64,000 bases of DNA from DASXHY01 sp035552155 (GTDB lineage Bacteria > Verrucomicrobiota > Verrucomicrobiia > Limisphaerales > DASXHY01): the NCBI GenBank assembly GCA_035552155.1, contig DASZLX010000018.1, forward strand, positions 186,001-250,000. The letters are read 5' to 3'. The notes below the pieces were generated by a model. It did not search any database. It was not told where the DNA came from and saw only the letters and a list, made by a program, of their open reading frames with translations. Position numbers and translations under genes: made by a program. Below, in pieces: positions 31,926 to 40,858 of the stretch; the first letter of the stretch is position 1; each line of letters opens with the position of its first letter.

Positions 31926-34900
31926 AGCCCGCCACCACGTCATTCATGGGCCGGTTCGCCACGCGGAATGCGCTGGCCGTCACGTTCATTGCGGTAGTGC
32001 TGTGCCTGGGAGGTATTTTTTCGGCGTTGCACTTGCCGTCTTCCGTTTTTCCGCAAACGGACTTTCCGCGCGTGGTGATCATTGTGAACAACGGCATCAT
32101 GCCCGCGGACGAAATGATGGCCACGGTCACGCGGCCGATCGAGGAAGCGATGAAGGAAATTCCGGGCGCGGTTTCGGTGCGATCCGCCACCAAGCGGGGT
32201 TCGGCGGAAATAAATATTTTTTTCAACTGGCAGGTGGACATGCAGCGCTCGGAGCTTTACGTGCTGGGGAGGCTGGCAGAAACACGCGCCGATTTGCCGG
32301 CGAGCGCCAACACTGAAGTTGAGCGGCTGACTTTTTCCGTCTTCCCCATCATCGGCATCAGCCTGACGAGTTCCAATCGCGACATCATGGATTTGTGGGA
32401 AACGGCCAATTACAAGCTCAAGCCGCGCTTCCTGCAAATTCCCGGTGTGGCCAAGGTCGAGCTCACGGGCGGTCATGTGCCGGAATTTCACGTGGTGGTC
32501 GACCCGTTGAAATTGCAGGCGGCCCACCTGGACCTGCAGCAAGTGAGTGATGCGCTGACGAAAAACAACCTGATCGCGCCCGCGGGAATGATGGAGGACA
32601 ATTATCATCTCTATCTTACGACGGTTGACGGACGCGTGCGTTCGCCGGAGGACATTGGGAATGTGGTGATTGAAGTGCGGGGAAATCATCCCGTGCAAAT
32701 CAAAAACGTGGCGCGCATCGAACGAGGGCCCGCGCCGGCGTGGACGGTGGTGACGGCGCAGGGGCGAAACGCCGTTTTGCTGAATGTACAGAGCCAGCCG
32801 GACGGCAGCACGCTGGACATCGCCAACGCGTTGAAAGCGCAGTTGGACAAACTCCGCCAGGAATTGCCGCCCGACATGCATCTCGGATTTTTTTACGACC
32901 AATCGCAATTTGTGCGCGACTCGGTCGGCAGCGTCTGGGACGCCATTCTTTTCGGGCTGATTCTCTCCGTCATCATCCTGTTTTTCTTCCTAAAAAACTG
33001 GGGCAGCGTGCTAACTGCCATCGTCACGATTCCGATTTCGGTGCTGATCACTTTTGTGGCAATGAAGCTGTCCGGGATGAGTTTCAACATGATGACGCTG
33101 GGGGGCATCGCGGCTTCCATCGGCTTGATTATTGACGATGCGATTGTGGTGGTGGAGGCGATGTTTGTAAAAATCGCGGCGGGGCGGCCGAAAGCGGAAG
33201 GCATTCAAGAGGCCATCGGTGAAATTTTGCATCCACTCATTGGCTCGACACTCACTCCGGTGGTGGTGTTTTTGCCACTCACGTTTTTGACTGGGGTCAC
33301 CGGAGTCTTTTTCCGCGCGCTGGCGTTGACGATGGTGGTGTCGCTGCTGACTTCCCTGGCGCTCGCAGTGACGCTCACGCCGTCGCTGGCGGGCTGGCTG
33401 GTTCGGAGCCGGGAAAAGCGGAAGGACGGCGATGCCGCAGACGACACGGAGGGCGGCTTTTTGCTCCGGCGCGTGTTGCGCATCTATGAGCGCACCCTGC
33501 GAGTGGCACTCGGTTACCGCTGGCTTACCCTGCTCGGCTGCACCCTGATTTTCGTTCTTGGAATTTTCATTTATCAACAATTGCAAACCGATTTCCTGCC
33601 GAACTTCGATGAGCGCGGTTTTGTGATCGACTACTGGGCGCCGCCGGGCACGAGCCTCACCGAGACTTCGCGTGTTCTCAGCCAAGCCGAAGAAATCCTG
33701 CGCGCCAACCCGGACGTGGAAGGCTATTCGCGGCGGTTGGGAGCGGAATTGGGCATGTTCATCACGGAACCCTATCGCGGGGATTTTGCGGTGAAACTCA
33801 AGCCTCGCAGCGAGCATACCACGGACGAAGTCATCGCTGAGTTGCGTCACACGTTTGCCGAACGGTTTCCCATGATGCGCTGGGAATTCCCCGGCATTCT
33901 CACCGACGTGGTCGGGGACCTGCAACTGACTCCAGACCCGATCGAGATCAAATTGTTTTCGCCCGATTTGAACTGGCTCAAGCAAATCGCGCCGCGCGTG
34001 GAGCAACAAATCCAAAAAATCCCCGGGGTAGTGGACACGTTTAACGGTCTCACGGAAACGGGCCCGTCCGTCAACTTGCGCGTGCGAGCGGCGGAGGCGG
34101 AGCGTTTTGGCCTGACCGCGCAGGACATTGCCAACGCCGCCAACACGGCGATGCTGGGCGAGATTTCCTCCTACGTGCTGCAGGGCGATCGCGTGGTGAA
34201 CATCCGGGTCATGGCCGAAACGAACAGCGTCAACCGGCTCGACAAGCTGCGCGAACTTCCGTTGCGAACTCCCGGCGGCGCAATGGTTCGCCTCGAACAA
34301 GTTTGCGATGTCAGCACCCAGCCGAGTGAAGTGGAATTGGTGCGGGACGATTTGCGGCAGGTCGTGATGGTGACGGCGCGGCTGGAAGGCCGCGATTTGG
34401 GTAGTGCCATGAAGGAAATCCAGGCCACGCTGAGCAAGGACACCTGGCTGCCGCCGGGGACGGTGGAATACGGCGGGTTGTATCAGCAGCAACAGGAATC
34501 ATTTCGCAACCTGGTCGCGGTGCTGCTTGCGGCACTGCTGCTCGTGTTTACCGTGCTGCTGATTGAATTTCGCTCGTTCGACGAGCCGATCGCCATCGTT
34601 TTTGGCGCGGTCCTGGCGATGTTCGGCACGATTATCGCGTTGTGGGTGACGGGAATTACCTTGAACGTGGTCTCATTTCTGGGCGCGATTATCGGCGTGG
34701 GCATCGTGGCGAAAAACGGAATTCTGATGCTGGATTTCGTGCGGCAAATGGAGGATGAAGGCGCGGATTTGACCGCTGCTCTCGTGCGCTCGGGCCATCG
34801 GCGTCTGCGGCCGGTATTGATGACCTCGCTCGCGGCCGCGTTGGGGATGCTGCCACTGGCGTTTGGAATTGGCGCGGGGGCCGACATGCTGCGGCCGCTG

Positions 34901-35029
34901 GCCGTGGCGGTTATCGGCGCGCTGTGTATTTCCGTTTTGCTTTCGTTAATCGCGACGCCGGTGACTTATTTTGTTTTGCGGTCGGTGAGACGCGTCGCTC
35001 CGCGCGCGACGCAGGCAAAGGAGTTGTGA
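31922..35029 (+). CDS. RND efflux pump inner-membrane transporter (AcrB/HAE-like)
   Basis: A 1035-residue transporter with 12 helices and two large periplasmic loops. It starts FATRNALAVTFIAVVLCLGG and has the proton-relay pair in helix 4 (GLIIDDAIVVVEAMF), the second-half motif GVGIVAKNGILMLDFVRQ and a late SLAAALGMLPLAFG. The two acidic residues in helix 4 fit hydrophobic-compound (HAE-1/HAE-3) pumps rather than the metal-exporting group. It is the last gene of the rightward operon; a large inverted repeat follows the stop. Confidence 0.95.
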   Translation: MKPATTSFMGRFATRNALAVTFIAVVLCLGGIFSALHLPSSVFPQTDFPRVVIIVNNGIMPADEMMATVTRPIEEAMKEIPGAVSVRSATKRGSAEINIFFNWQVDMQRSELYVLGRLAETRADLPASANTEVERLTFSVFPIIGISLTSSNRDIMDLWETANYKLKPRFLQIPGVAKVELTGGHVPEFHVVVDPLKLQAAHLDLQQVSDALTKNNLIAPAGMMEDNYHLYLTTVDGRVRSPEDIGNVVIEVRGNHPVQIKNVARIERGPAPAWTVVTAQGRNAVLLNVQSQPDGSTLDIANALKAQLDKLRQELPPDMHLGFFYDQSQFVRDSVGSVWDAILFGLILSVIILFFFLKNWGSVLTAIVTIPISVLITFVAMKLSGMSFNMMTLGGIAASIGLIIDDAIVVVEAMFVKIAAGRPKAEGIQEAIGEILHPLIGSTLTPVVVFLPLTFLTGVTGVFFRALALTMVVSLLTSLALAVTLTPSLAGWLVRSREKRKDGDAADDTEGGFLLRRVLRIYERTLRVALGYRWLTLLGCTLIFVLGIFIYQQLQTDFLPNFDERGFVIDYWAPPGTSLTETSRVLSQAEEILRANPDVEGYSRRLGAELGMFITEPYRGDFAVKLKPRSEHTTDEVIAELRHTFAERFPMMRWEFPGILTDVVGDLQLTPDPIEIKLFSPDLNWLKQIAPRVEQQIQKIPGVVDTFNGLTETGPSVNLRVRAAEAERFGLTAQDIANAANTAMLGEISSYVLQGDRVVNIRVMAETNSVNRLDKLRELPLRTPGGAMVRLEQVCDVSTQPSEVELVRDDLRQVVMVTARLEGRDLGSAMKEIQATLSKDTWLPPGTVEYGGLYQQQQESFRNLVAVLLAALLLVFTVLLIEFRSFDEPIAIVFGAVLAMFGTIIALWVTGITLNVVSFLGAIIGVGIVAKNGILMLDFVRQMEDEGADLTAALVRSGHRRLRPVLMTSLAAALGMLPLAFGIGAGADMLRPLAVAVIGALCISVLLSLIATPVTYFVLRSVRRVAPRATQAKEL

Positions 35030-35061
35030 TGCGCTCTTCCGAGACCGCGGCGCGCGCGGAG

Positions 35062-35152
35062 GGCATGAACCCGCGACATCCAGCCAGAGGACCTCGTAAA
35101 GTGTAAACTATGTCGCGGGTCTAAAGTGTCAGCGATGTCGCGGGTTCATGCC
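35062..35152. repeat. Inverted repeat with perfect 19-bp arms, possible insertion-element end
   Basis: Arms at 35062-35080 and 35134-35152 are exact reverse complements (GGCATGAACCCGCGACATC and its complement). A further partial copy of the right arm with AAAGTGT in front occurs inside the loop (35106-35120). Direct copies of an AAAGTGT-N4-TGTCGCGGGT unit resemble the multiple end-repeats of some IS families; no transposase is present. A second repeat word, GAGCGACGCGCCCCACCC (35153-35170), follows and recurs in sucA. Confidence 0.7.
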
Positions 35153-35205
35153 GAGCGACGCGCCCCACCCGTATGGCAATACTTCTCGCTGCTTAACAAC
35201 GTTGT

Positions 35206-37905
35206 TTAGTTACTCCGCGCAGTTTCCGAAGAATTCCTGAACTCGGCAAAGTCTGCGTACGGCTCGACGACCGCGGACTGAACGACCGCGCCTTTGTCCA
35301 AGGGACGCAAGTTTAACGTGAGCACGTTAGACTGGCCTGTGCCAAAGTGCAGCCAGCATTCCGGCAGGAAAAAGTCATGCTGCGGGCCGGCTTCCCAGTA
35401 GCGGCCCAGGGCGTGGCCGTTGAGATAGAGAAAACCGTTGCCGGTGGCATTCAAGCGCAGGCGCCAAGGCACCCAGACGCCGGCTTTGGGCGATTGCAAA
35501 TTGAACTTCATGCGATACCACGTGAGCAACGCGGCGCTCTGGGCGGGGGCCGGTTCGCCGCCAATCGTGAAGGATTCCCAACGCTTGTCATTGAAGCCCG
35601 GTTTCCACCATTTTCCGTCAAACCCGGCGGCATCGCCGAATTCCAGAGGCAGCTGCGATCCCTCCATTTTGCGGTCCAGGGCCGGTGCGCCGAGCCCGCC
35701 CGCGCCGTCGCCATTTTGGACGACAACGGCAATCGTATTGGTGCCGGCGTGCAGTTTTTGTGACACGTCAAACGAATAGGCGCGCGACCAATCGGTAGTT
35801 TCCCCGACCTGCTGCCCATTGACGTAAATCCAGCCCCGGTCGTCAATCCGCGCAAAGTTCAAATTCAATTTGCCACCCTTCAATTCCTCGTCGGTCAGTT
35901 CGATTCGGGCGCGGAACACCGTGGTTTCGCCGGATTTCAATTGATCGGCTTCTTCATTGACCACGGCGACTGAAGACCAACTGTCATCGTTGAATTCCGG
36001 GGCAACCTCGGGCTGTTGGCCAGGGCCACTGACGGAATGCATGCGCCAGCCGCCAATCATTTTCCCGACGGAAAAGGGATGTTGGGCAATTTCCGCGCTG
36101 AAAATGCCACACGGCAGTTCCATATCACCGCCGCCGTTGGCGTGGCCCATATTTTCGTAAAGGAACAGCACTTTGCCGCGAGTGCCCGGCAGAACGAAAT
36201 CCAGGTGACCCCGGCTGCCGGTTTGCGCCAGCATTTTGCCGCCGCTGACGGCCAATACGCCATCGCCGCGCGGACGATCAACCGTGAGGCCGGTCTGGTT
36301 GGCGGCCGAAATTTTCGTGCGATAGAAAACGAAACGATTGTCATAGATGCCCGCTTGCGCGAGACCTTCGCCGGAGGGGAGCGTTTTCCAGCGCGACGGG
36401 CCGGGGTCGTCGTGACGGCGGGCGGTGGTGATGGTGACGCTCGGCGGCAAATCTGTGGGGCGGTCAATGGCGGGCGCGGCTTTGGGCAACCACTCGCCGT
36501 GGGCGGCATCGCCCGCGCCGAGAGGGAGATAAAGAATTTTTGCGCCGAACGGTTCAAGTTGATAGTCAAAAGTAATTTCCTGAGTGTCGCCAGTCTTCGG
36601 CGTCACGTGAACCGTGCCTTCCCGGGACTCGGTGTGTTGCGTGGTGCGGACAAACAAGTAGCGGCTGCCGTCCGCCGCGCGGCGGAGTGTCACGATCGTA
36701 TCTTTCGGCGTCCCGGCGACGTCGCAATCGACGACTTCGGTGCGCGCGAGTTTTGCGCCGTGTTCCTGCAGCATGTGGCCGATGGCCCACACGCGTTGAT
36801 AGCGGGCATCCACCCCGCCCCACTCGCGAATGGGCGCGGCGTAATCGTAAGTGGTGGTGATGCCGCGCGCGCCCCAGTCACCCAAATTCGACCCGCCGAA
36901 AAGCATGTAATAGTTCATCAAGGTGTCGCCCTGCTCGATGGCGCACAGGGTGATGTTATTGATTTGGGCGGCGGTGAGGCCGTCCTGATCTTCGCTCAAT
37001 TTTCCGCCCACGTTGGAAAACCATCCGCCCTGCAATTCGGTGGTCATGAGCGGCGCATCCGGCTGTTCGGCGCGCAATTTGGCGATGGCCGGGCGCAGCT
37101 CATTCTGAACATTCCAGCGCGGATAAAAATTGCAGGAGTCGAACACCTGCCGCAGCAGCGCGTTAGTCGAACCGCGCACCTGATGCGTCCAACAGGTAAA
37201 CAGCGGGACATCGATGCCATCCGCGCGGGCATCGGCGGCGAGCGCGACGAGCTGGTTGACTTTCGCGGCGTTCGGCAATCCGGCGTAATCGTATTCATTT
37301 TCGATCTGCATGAGGATGACTCCCGGCTGGCCGGGTGGTTTGCGCGTGATTTGATGCCGGGCGATCACCGGGCAGACGGCGTCATACCAGTGTTTGCACC
37401 AGGCGAGATAACCGGGCTCATCGCCGCGCAGCCAGGTGCGGTCCCAGCCGGTGGGTTTCTTGGTCAACAGCCATTGCGGATAACCGCCGGTGTTCCACTC
37501 GGCGCAAATGTACGGGCCGGGACGAACGAGAATGTAAAAACCAAATTGCTCCGCCATGGTCAGCCATTCATCGAAGTCCGAGACATTGACCTTTGAAAAA
37601 TCGCTTGTGCTCGCGGGCATTTCCGGTTCGCTCCAATTCCACGCGATATAGGTCTCGACGGCGTTGAAGCCCGCGTCTTTGATTTTTTGGAACCGGTCGC
37701 GCCACAATTCTTTGGGGCAGCGGAAATAATGGAACGCGCCGCTGTAGATGAACACATCCTTGCCGTCGATGGTCATGCAATTTCGGTCGTAATGGATGCG
37801 ATCAGGATGCGGGAACGCGCGCGCCGGCACGTCAGATTCCGCGCCGCTTGAAAAGGCAACCGCGGTGAGCAGGGCAAATAGGGAAAGGAAGAATTTGGCG
37901 TTCAT
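35206..37905 (-). CDS. Secreted GH35 beta-galactosidase
   Basis: The 899-residue protein has a signal peptide (FFLSLFALLTAVAFSSGAE) and a GH35 catalytic barrel. The family start YDRNCMTIDGKDVFIYSGAFHYFRCP is clear. The acid/base Glu lies in MQIENEYDYAG and the nucleophile Glu in LMTTELQGGWFSN. C-terminal jelly-roll domains contain W-rich sugar-binding-like segments (IDDRGWIYVNGQQVGE; FLYLNGHALGRYWEAGPQ). It removes beta-linked galactose from plant or exopolysaccharide outside the cytoplasm. The longer frame to 38154 runs through the tRNA gene and is wrong. It stands alone, without a sugar transporter. Confidence 0.93.
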   Translation of the reverse strand: MNAKFFLSLFALLTAVAFSSGAESDVPARAFPHPDRIHYDRNCMTIDGKDVFIYSGAFHYFRCPKELWRDRFQKIKDAGFNAVETYIAWNWSEPEMPASTSDFSKVNVSDFDEWLTMAEQFGFYILVRPGPYICAEWNTGGYPQWLLTKKPTGWDRTWLRGDEPGYLAWCKHWYDAVCPVIARHQITRKPPGQPGVILMQIENEYDYAGLPNAAKVNQLVALAADARADGIDVPLFTCWTHQVRGSTNALLRQVFDSCNFYPRWNVQNELRPAIAKLRAEQPDAPLMTTELQGGWFSNVGGKLSEDQDGLTAAQINNITLCAIEQGDTLMNYYMLFGGSNLGDWGARGITTTYDYAAPIREWGGVDARYQRVWAIGHMLQEHGAKLARTEVVDCDVAGTPKDTIVTLRRAADGSRYLFVRTTQHTESREGTVHVTPKTGDTQEITFDYQLEPFGAKILYLPLGAGDAAHGEWLPKAAPAIDRPTDLPPSVTITTARRHDDPGPSRWKTLPSGEGLAQAGIYDNRFVFYRTKISAANQTGLTVDRPRGDGVLAVSGGKMLAQTGSRGHLDFVLPGTRGKVLFLYENMGHANGGGDMELPCGIFSAEIAQHPFSVGKMIGGWRMHSVSGPGQQPEVAPEFNDDSWSSVAVVNEEADQLKSGETTVFRARIELTDEELKGGKLNLNFARIDDRGWIYVNGQQVGETTDWSRAYSFDVSQKLHAGTNTIAVVVQNGDGAGGLGAPALDRKMEGSQLPLEFGDAAGFDGKWWKPGFNDKRWESFTIGGEPAPAQSAALLTWYRMKFNLQSPKAGVWVPWRLRLNATGNGFLYLNGHALGRYWEAGPQHDFFLPECWLHFGTGQSNVLTLNLRPLDKGAVVQSAVVEPYADFAEFRNSSETARSN

Positions 37906-37934
37906 TGGATTTATTCGCAATTGACACACAAAAA

Positions 37935-38009
37935 TGGAGCCAGCTGTCGGATTTGAACCGACGACCGACGGTTTACAAAACCGTTGCTCTACCACTGAGC
38001 TAAGCTGGC
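37935..38009 (-). tRNA. tRNA-Thr (anticodon TGT)
   Basis: The minus strand folds as a full cloverleaf: acceptor GCCAGCT/AGCTGGC, D arm GCTCAGTGGTAGAGC, anticodon loop TTTGTAA with TGT at 37975-37977, and T arm GTCGGTTCAAATCCGAC. The terminal CCA is encoded (37935-37937). It reads ACA codons. Confidence 0.97.
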
Positions 38010-38171
38010 TTCCTCGCCCGTAAATAGTACGCGCCGCACGGCGACGGACAAGCAATTTCATCAGGTCACGGCGTTTCCGTCGTGTGTTGGGCGCGCGGAT
38101 ATAGGGCGCAAAGCCCATTCGAATCGCGCGGCGTCCAATTGATTTCAAGTGCATCTGTGCCAGCTTATTGC

Positions 38172-38714
38172 ATGAGTATCAAGAGATCCAAACAGCCTCC
38201 CCGCCGGCGCCGGGCCGCCACGGCGGACGTGCTCGGGAGCAAGGAACAGCCCGCGGCGCCGTTGCCGGAGAAGTGGAAAAAGCAATATCAACGGCTGGTC
38301 CAAACGCGGGATTTTTTATTGAACGGGCGGAGCGACCTGATGCGGGACGCGGCGGAGGAGCAGCCTGCGTTCAGCTTGCACATGGCGGACGCCGGCACGG
38401 ACAGTTTTGATCGCGATTTCGCTTTGAGCCGGCTTTCCTCCGAGCAGGATGCGGTGTATGAAATCGATGAGGCGCTGATGCGCATTCAGCGGGGCACTTA
38501 CGGTGTTTGCGAAATCACCGGCAAGCCCATCGAACGCGAACGGCTTGAGGCGATTCCGTGGACGCGGTTCTCGGCGGCGGCGGAAAAGGAATTGGAAAAG
38601 GACGGAACGGTGCGGCGCACGCGGCTGGCTCCACGCGAGGCGATCGCACGCGGCGTGAGCGCCGGCAACGAGGCCGAAGGTTCGACGGACGACGAAAAGT
38701 TCCAGCAGGAATGA
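38172..38714 (+). CDS. DksA/TraR-family protein with a reduced zinc finger
   Basis: A 180-residue protein: basic N-terminus (MSIKRSKQPPRRRRAA), coiled-coil helices (WKKQYQRLVQTRDFLL; FALSRLSSEQDAVYEIDEALMRI) and the C-terminal DksA region RGTYGVCEITGKPIERERLEAIPWTRF. Family members usually have four zinc cysteines (CxxC twice); here only one Cys is left (CEITG) and the second pair is replaced by FSAAAE. DksA binds the RNA polymerase secondary channel and works with ppGpp. Zinc-poor paralogs such as Pseudomonas DksA2 are known. ATG 38172 was chosen because the family pattern starts there. Confidence 0.85.
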   Translation: MSIKRSKQPPRRRRAATADVLGSKEQPAAPLPEKWKKQYQRLVQTRDFLLNGRSDLMRDAAEEQPAFSLHMADAGTDSFDRDFALSRLSSEQDAVYEIDEALMRIQRGTYGVCEITGKPIERERLEAIPWTRFSAAAEKELEKDGTVRRTRLAPREAIARGVSAGNEAEGSTDDEKFQQE

Positions 38715-38732
38715 GGGTGAGCAGATTTTCGC

Positions 38733-39305
38733 TCAGTGAAGAACCGGCAGCGGGTTCGGTTCGATTATAAGTTGGGCGTCTAAACCGAGATAAAAATCAA
38801 GGCGTCGATCCGTTTCTCGTTCGTCGATTGCCTTGGCCATGAGAAGATAAGTGGCGTAATGATTGCCCTCGGATTCGACGAGGCCGGCGTAAAATTTCGC
38901 CAGTTCGGGGTCGGAATGCTTGAAGGCTTCGGCAAGGAATTGAAATTTCTCGCAACTGCGTCCTTCAATGAGGCTGGCGCAAATCAAATGATCGATGACT
39001 TGGAAGCGGTCTCCGCCACGAACGGCTTTCATCAAGCCGCTGATCCACGAGCTGGCGCAAGGTTGCCCGAAGGGAATATCGCGGCGTTTGAGGAAGCTGA
39101 GCACGAGTTGGAAGTGTTGCAGTTCCTCGATGGCGATGGCGTTTAATTCCTCCACGCGCGGGTACAAGTCGCGATATTTTTCTAAGTTCAGCGCGGAGGT
39201 GGCGGCTTTGCGCTCGAGGTGCGCATGGTCCACAAGAACGGCCGGGATGTTTGCCATGACTTTCGGCAGCCAGGCGGCGGGGACTTTTTCACGGAACAAA
39301 AGCAT
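38733..39305 (-). CDS. miaE: tRNA-(ms2io6A)-hydroxylase-like diiron protein
   Basis: The 190-residue protein matches MiaE: VLVDHAHLERKAATSALNL (first Glu/His ligand pair), EELNAIAIEELQHFQLVLSFL (second), SLIEGRSCEKFQFLA and LVESEGNHYATYLLMA (third and fourth). It forms a ferritin-like four-helix diiron site that hydroxylates the isopentenyl group of ms2i6A37 in tRNA. It converges on the DksA-like gene with an 18-bp gap. Related members could act on other substrates. Confidence 0.88.
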   Translation of the reverse strand: MLLFREKVPAAWLPKVMANIPAVLVDHAHLERKAATSALNLEKYRDLYPRVEELNAIAIEELQHFQLVLSFLKRRDIPFGQPCASSWISGLMKAVRGGDRFQVIDHLICASLIEGRSCEKFQFLAEAFKHSDPELAKFYAGLVESEGNHYATYLLMAKAIDERETDRRLDFYLGLDAQLIIEPNPLPVLH

Positions 39306-39341
39306 GGCTAAAAGTTAAGTCCAAGGTCCAATTACGGCATT

Positions 39342-40154
39342 TCATGTGCGGTGGTTCTTCATCAGTTGCAGCATTTCCTTGACGGCCGCCTCCAATCCGA
39401 CCGAAATCGCCCGGCTCACAATGCTGTGACCGATATTGAGTTCGACGAGGTGTGGAACTTGGTGCAACAGTGAGAGGTTTTGATAGTTCAATCCGTGGCC
39501 GGCGTTGACGCGGAGGCCCAGAGCGTGAGCGTGTTTAGCGGCGGCGATCAGGCGGTCCAGTTCCGGAAGATCGCCCGGTTGGCATTCGGGTGAGGCGATG
39601 TTCTTCTGCGAAGTCCCTTTCAAATCGCAGACGGACGGAGTTTCGTCGAAGCGCTCGAAAAAGTTTTCCGCGAAAGCGCCGGTGTGCAGCTCAATGAAGC
39701 CGGCACCCGTGCGCGCAGCAGCTTCGATTTGCTCAACGGCCGGCGCGATGAAGAGACTGACTTCGATGCCCGCATCGGTCATTTTCTTGCGAGTCTCAGT
39801 CAGCGCTTTTTCGCCGGCAACCACGTCCAAGCCGCCTTCGGTGGTCACTTCCTGCCGCCGTTCAGGCACGACGCAAATGATGTCCGGTTTCAGTTTCAAG
39901 GCGATATCGACAATCTCCGGTGAATTCGCCATTTCGAGATTGAGCCGCGTTTTGATGACTTCACGAAGTTTCCAAACGTCGCGGTCCTGGATGTGGCGCC
40001 GATCTTCGCGCAAGTGCGCGGTAATGCCGTGAGCGCCGGCGGTCTCGCAGGCCAGCGCCGCGGCGATCGGATCGGGTTCGCCGTGACCGAGTCCGCGATA
40101 ACGCGCTTCACGGAGCGTGGCCACGTGGTCGATGTTTACGCCGAGTTTCAACAT
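39342..40154 (-). CDS. pdxJ: Pyridoxine 5'-phosphate synthase
   Basis: The 270-residue product matches PdxJ from MLKLGVNIDHVATLREAR through GITAHLREDRRHIQDRD, ICVVPERRQEVTTEGGLDV, FIELHTGAFAE and LRVNAGHGLNYQN. The enzyme condenses 1-deoxyxylulose 5-phosphate with 3-amino-2-oxopropyl phosphate to make pyridoxine 5'-phosphate in the DXP-dependent pathway. All active-site blocks are intact. Compared with short PdxJ proteins, there is an insert of about 25 residues around SVCDLKGTSQKNIASPECQ. The start is ATG 40154. Confidence 0.96.
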   Translation of the reverse strand: MLKLGVNIDHVATLREARYRGLGHGEPDPIAAALACETAGAHGITAHLREDRRHIQDRDVWKLREVIKTRLNLEMANSPEIVDIALKLKPDIICVVPERRQEVTTEGGLDVVAGEKALTETRKKMTDAGIEVSLFIAPAVEQIEAAARTGAGFIELHTGAFAENFFERFDETPSVCDLKGTSQKNIASPECQPGDLPELDRLIAAAKHAHALGLRVNAGHGLNYQNLSLLHQVPHLVELNIGHSIVSRAISVGLEAAVKEMLQLMKNHRT

Positions 40155-40320
40155 AAGTTCGTTCTCTCTGCCAAACCTACTCCGGTTTGGCAACGGAATA
40201 AAAAAATTCTTCTGCAACCCGACTTTGGACATGGGAGCGGGAGAACTTTATCGAACCTGGGAAGGTTGAAGATTTTGCAACCCAATCCAGCGTCATGACC
40301 GACGGAAAATTTTCTTTGCG

Positions 40321-40836
40321 TTGGGAGCGACAAACTTGTTCTTTGTCGCGGTGTCGAAAACGCGTTCGTTCATTAAATACTGGTTGCTGCCGCTCGCGTG
40401 GATGTCCCTGATTTTTTTGGGCTCCAGCGATTCCAGTTCCTATCAACATTCCTCGCGATTGGTCGAACCGCTGTTGCATTGGTTGTTCCCCCATATGTCG
40501 CAGGCTCGAGTGGAGGCCATTCATCACGTGGTTCGCAAATGCGCTCATCTTACGGAGTATGCCATTCTTGCGCTGTTGCTTTGGCGGGCAGTGCGCAAAC
40601 CGGTTCGCAACGATTCGCGTCCATGGCACTGGCGCGAGGCGCTCATCGCGGTGGTGATCGTTTTTCTTTACGCGTCTACTGACGAATTTCATCAACGGTT
40701 TGTTCCTACCCGCACGCCGATGGTTTCGGACGTGTTCATCGACACCACCGGGGCGGTCATTGGGATGATTTTATTGTGGGCGCTCGGGCGATGCCGCGCG
40801 TGGTGGCCGAAAAGAGAGATTCCCAAAACCGAATAG
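40321..40836 (+). CDS. VanZ-like membrane protein
   Basis: A 171-residue membrane protein with about four helices. VanZ family signatures are clear: VRKCAHLTEYAILALLLWRA (K-x-AH-E) and STDEFHQRFVPTRTPMVSDVFIDTTGAVIG. VanZ in enterococci gives low teicoplanin resistance, but most relatives have no known role. The start is unclear (TTG 40321 or the GTG a few codons later). It lies 22 bp upstream of comEC, suggesting one transcript. Confidence 0.85.
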   Translation: MGATNLFFVAVSKTRSFIKYWLLPLAWMSLIFLGSSDSSSYQHSSRLVEPLLHWLFPHMSQARVEAIHHVVRKCAHLTEYAILALLLWRAVRKPVRNDSRPWHWREALIAVVIVFLYASTDEFHQRFVPTRTPMVSDVFIDTTGAVIGMILLWALGRCRAWWPKREIPKTE

Positions 40837-40858
40837 GGCGCTTAATCTCGCGCCGCCG

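Noticed and set aside
37906..38154. Upstream extension of the GH35 gene
   Set aside because: The extension would be translated through tRNA-Thr; a signal peptide begins at 37905.
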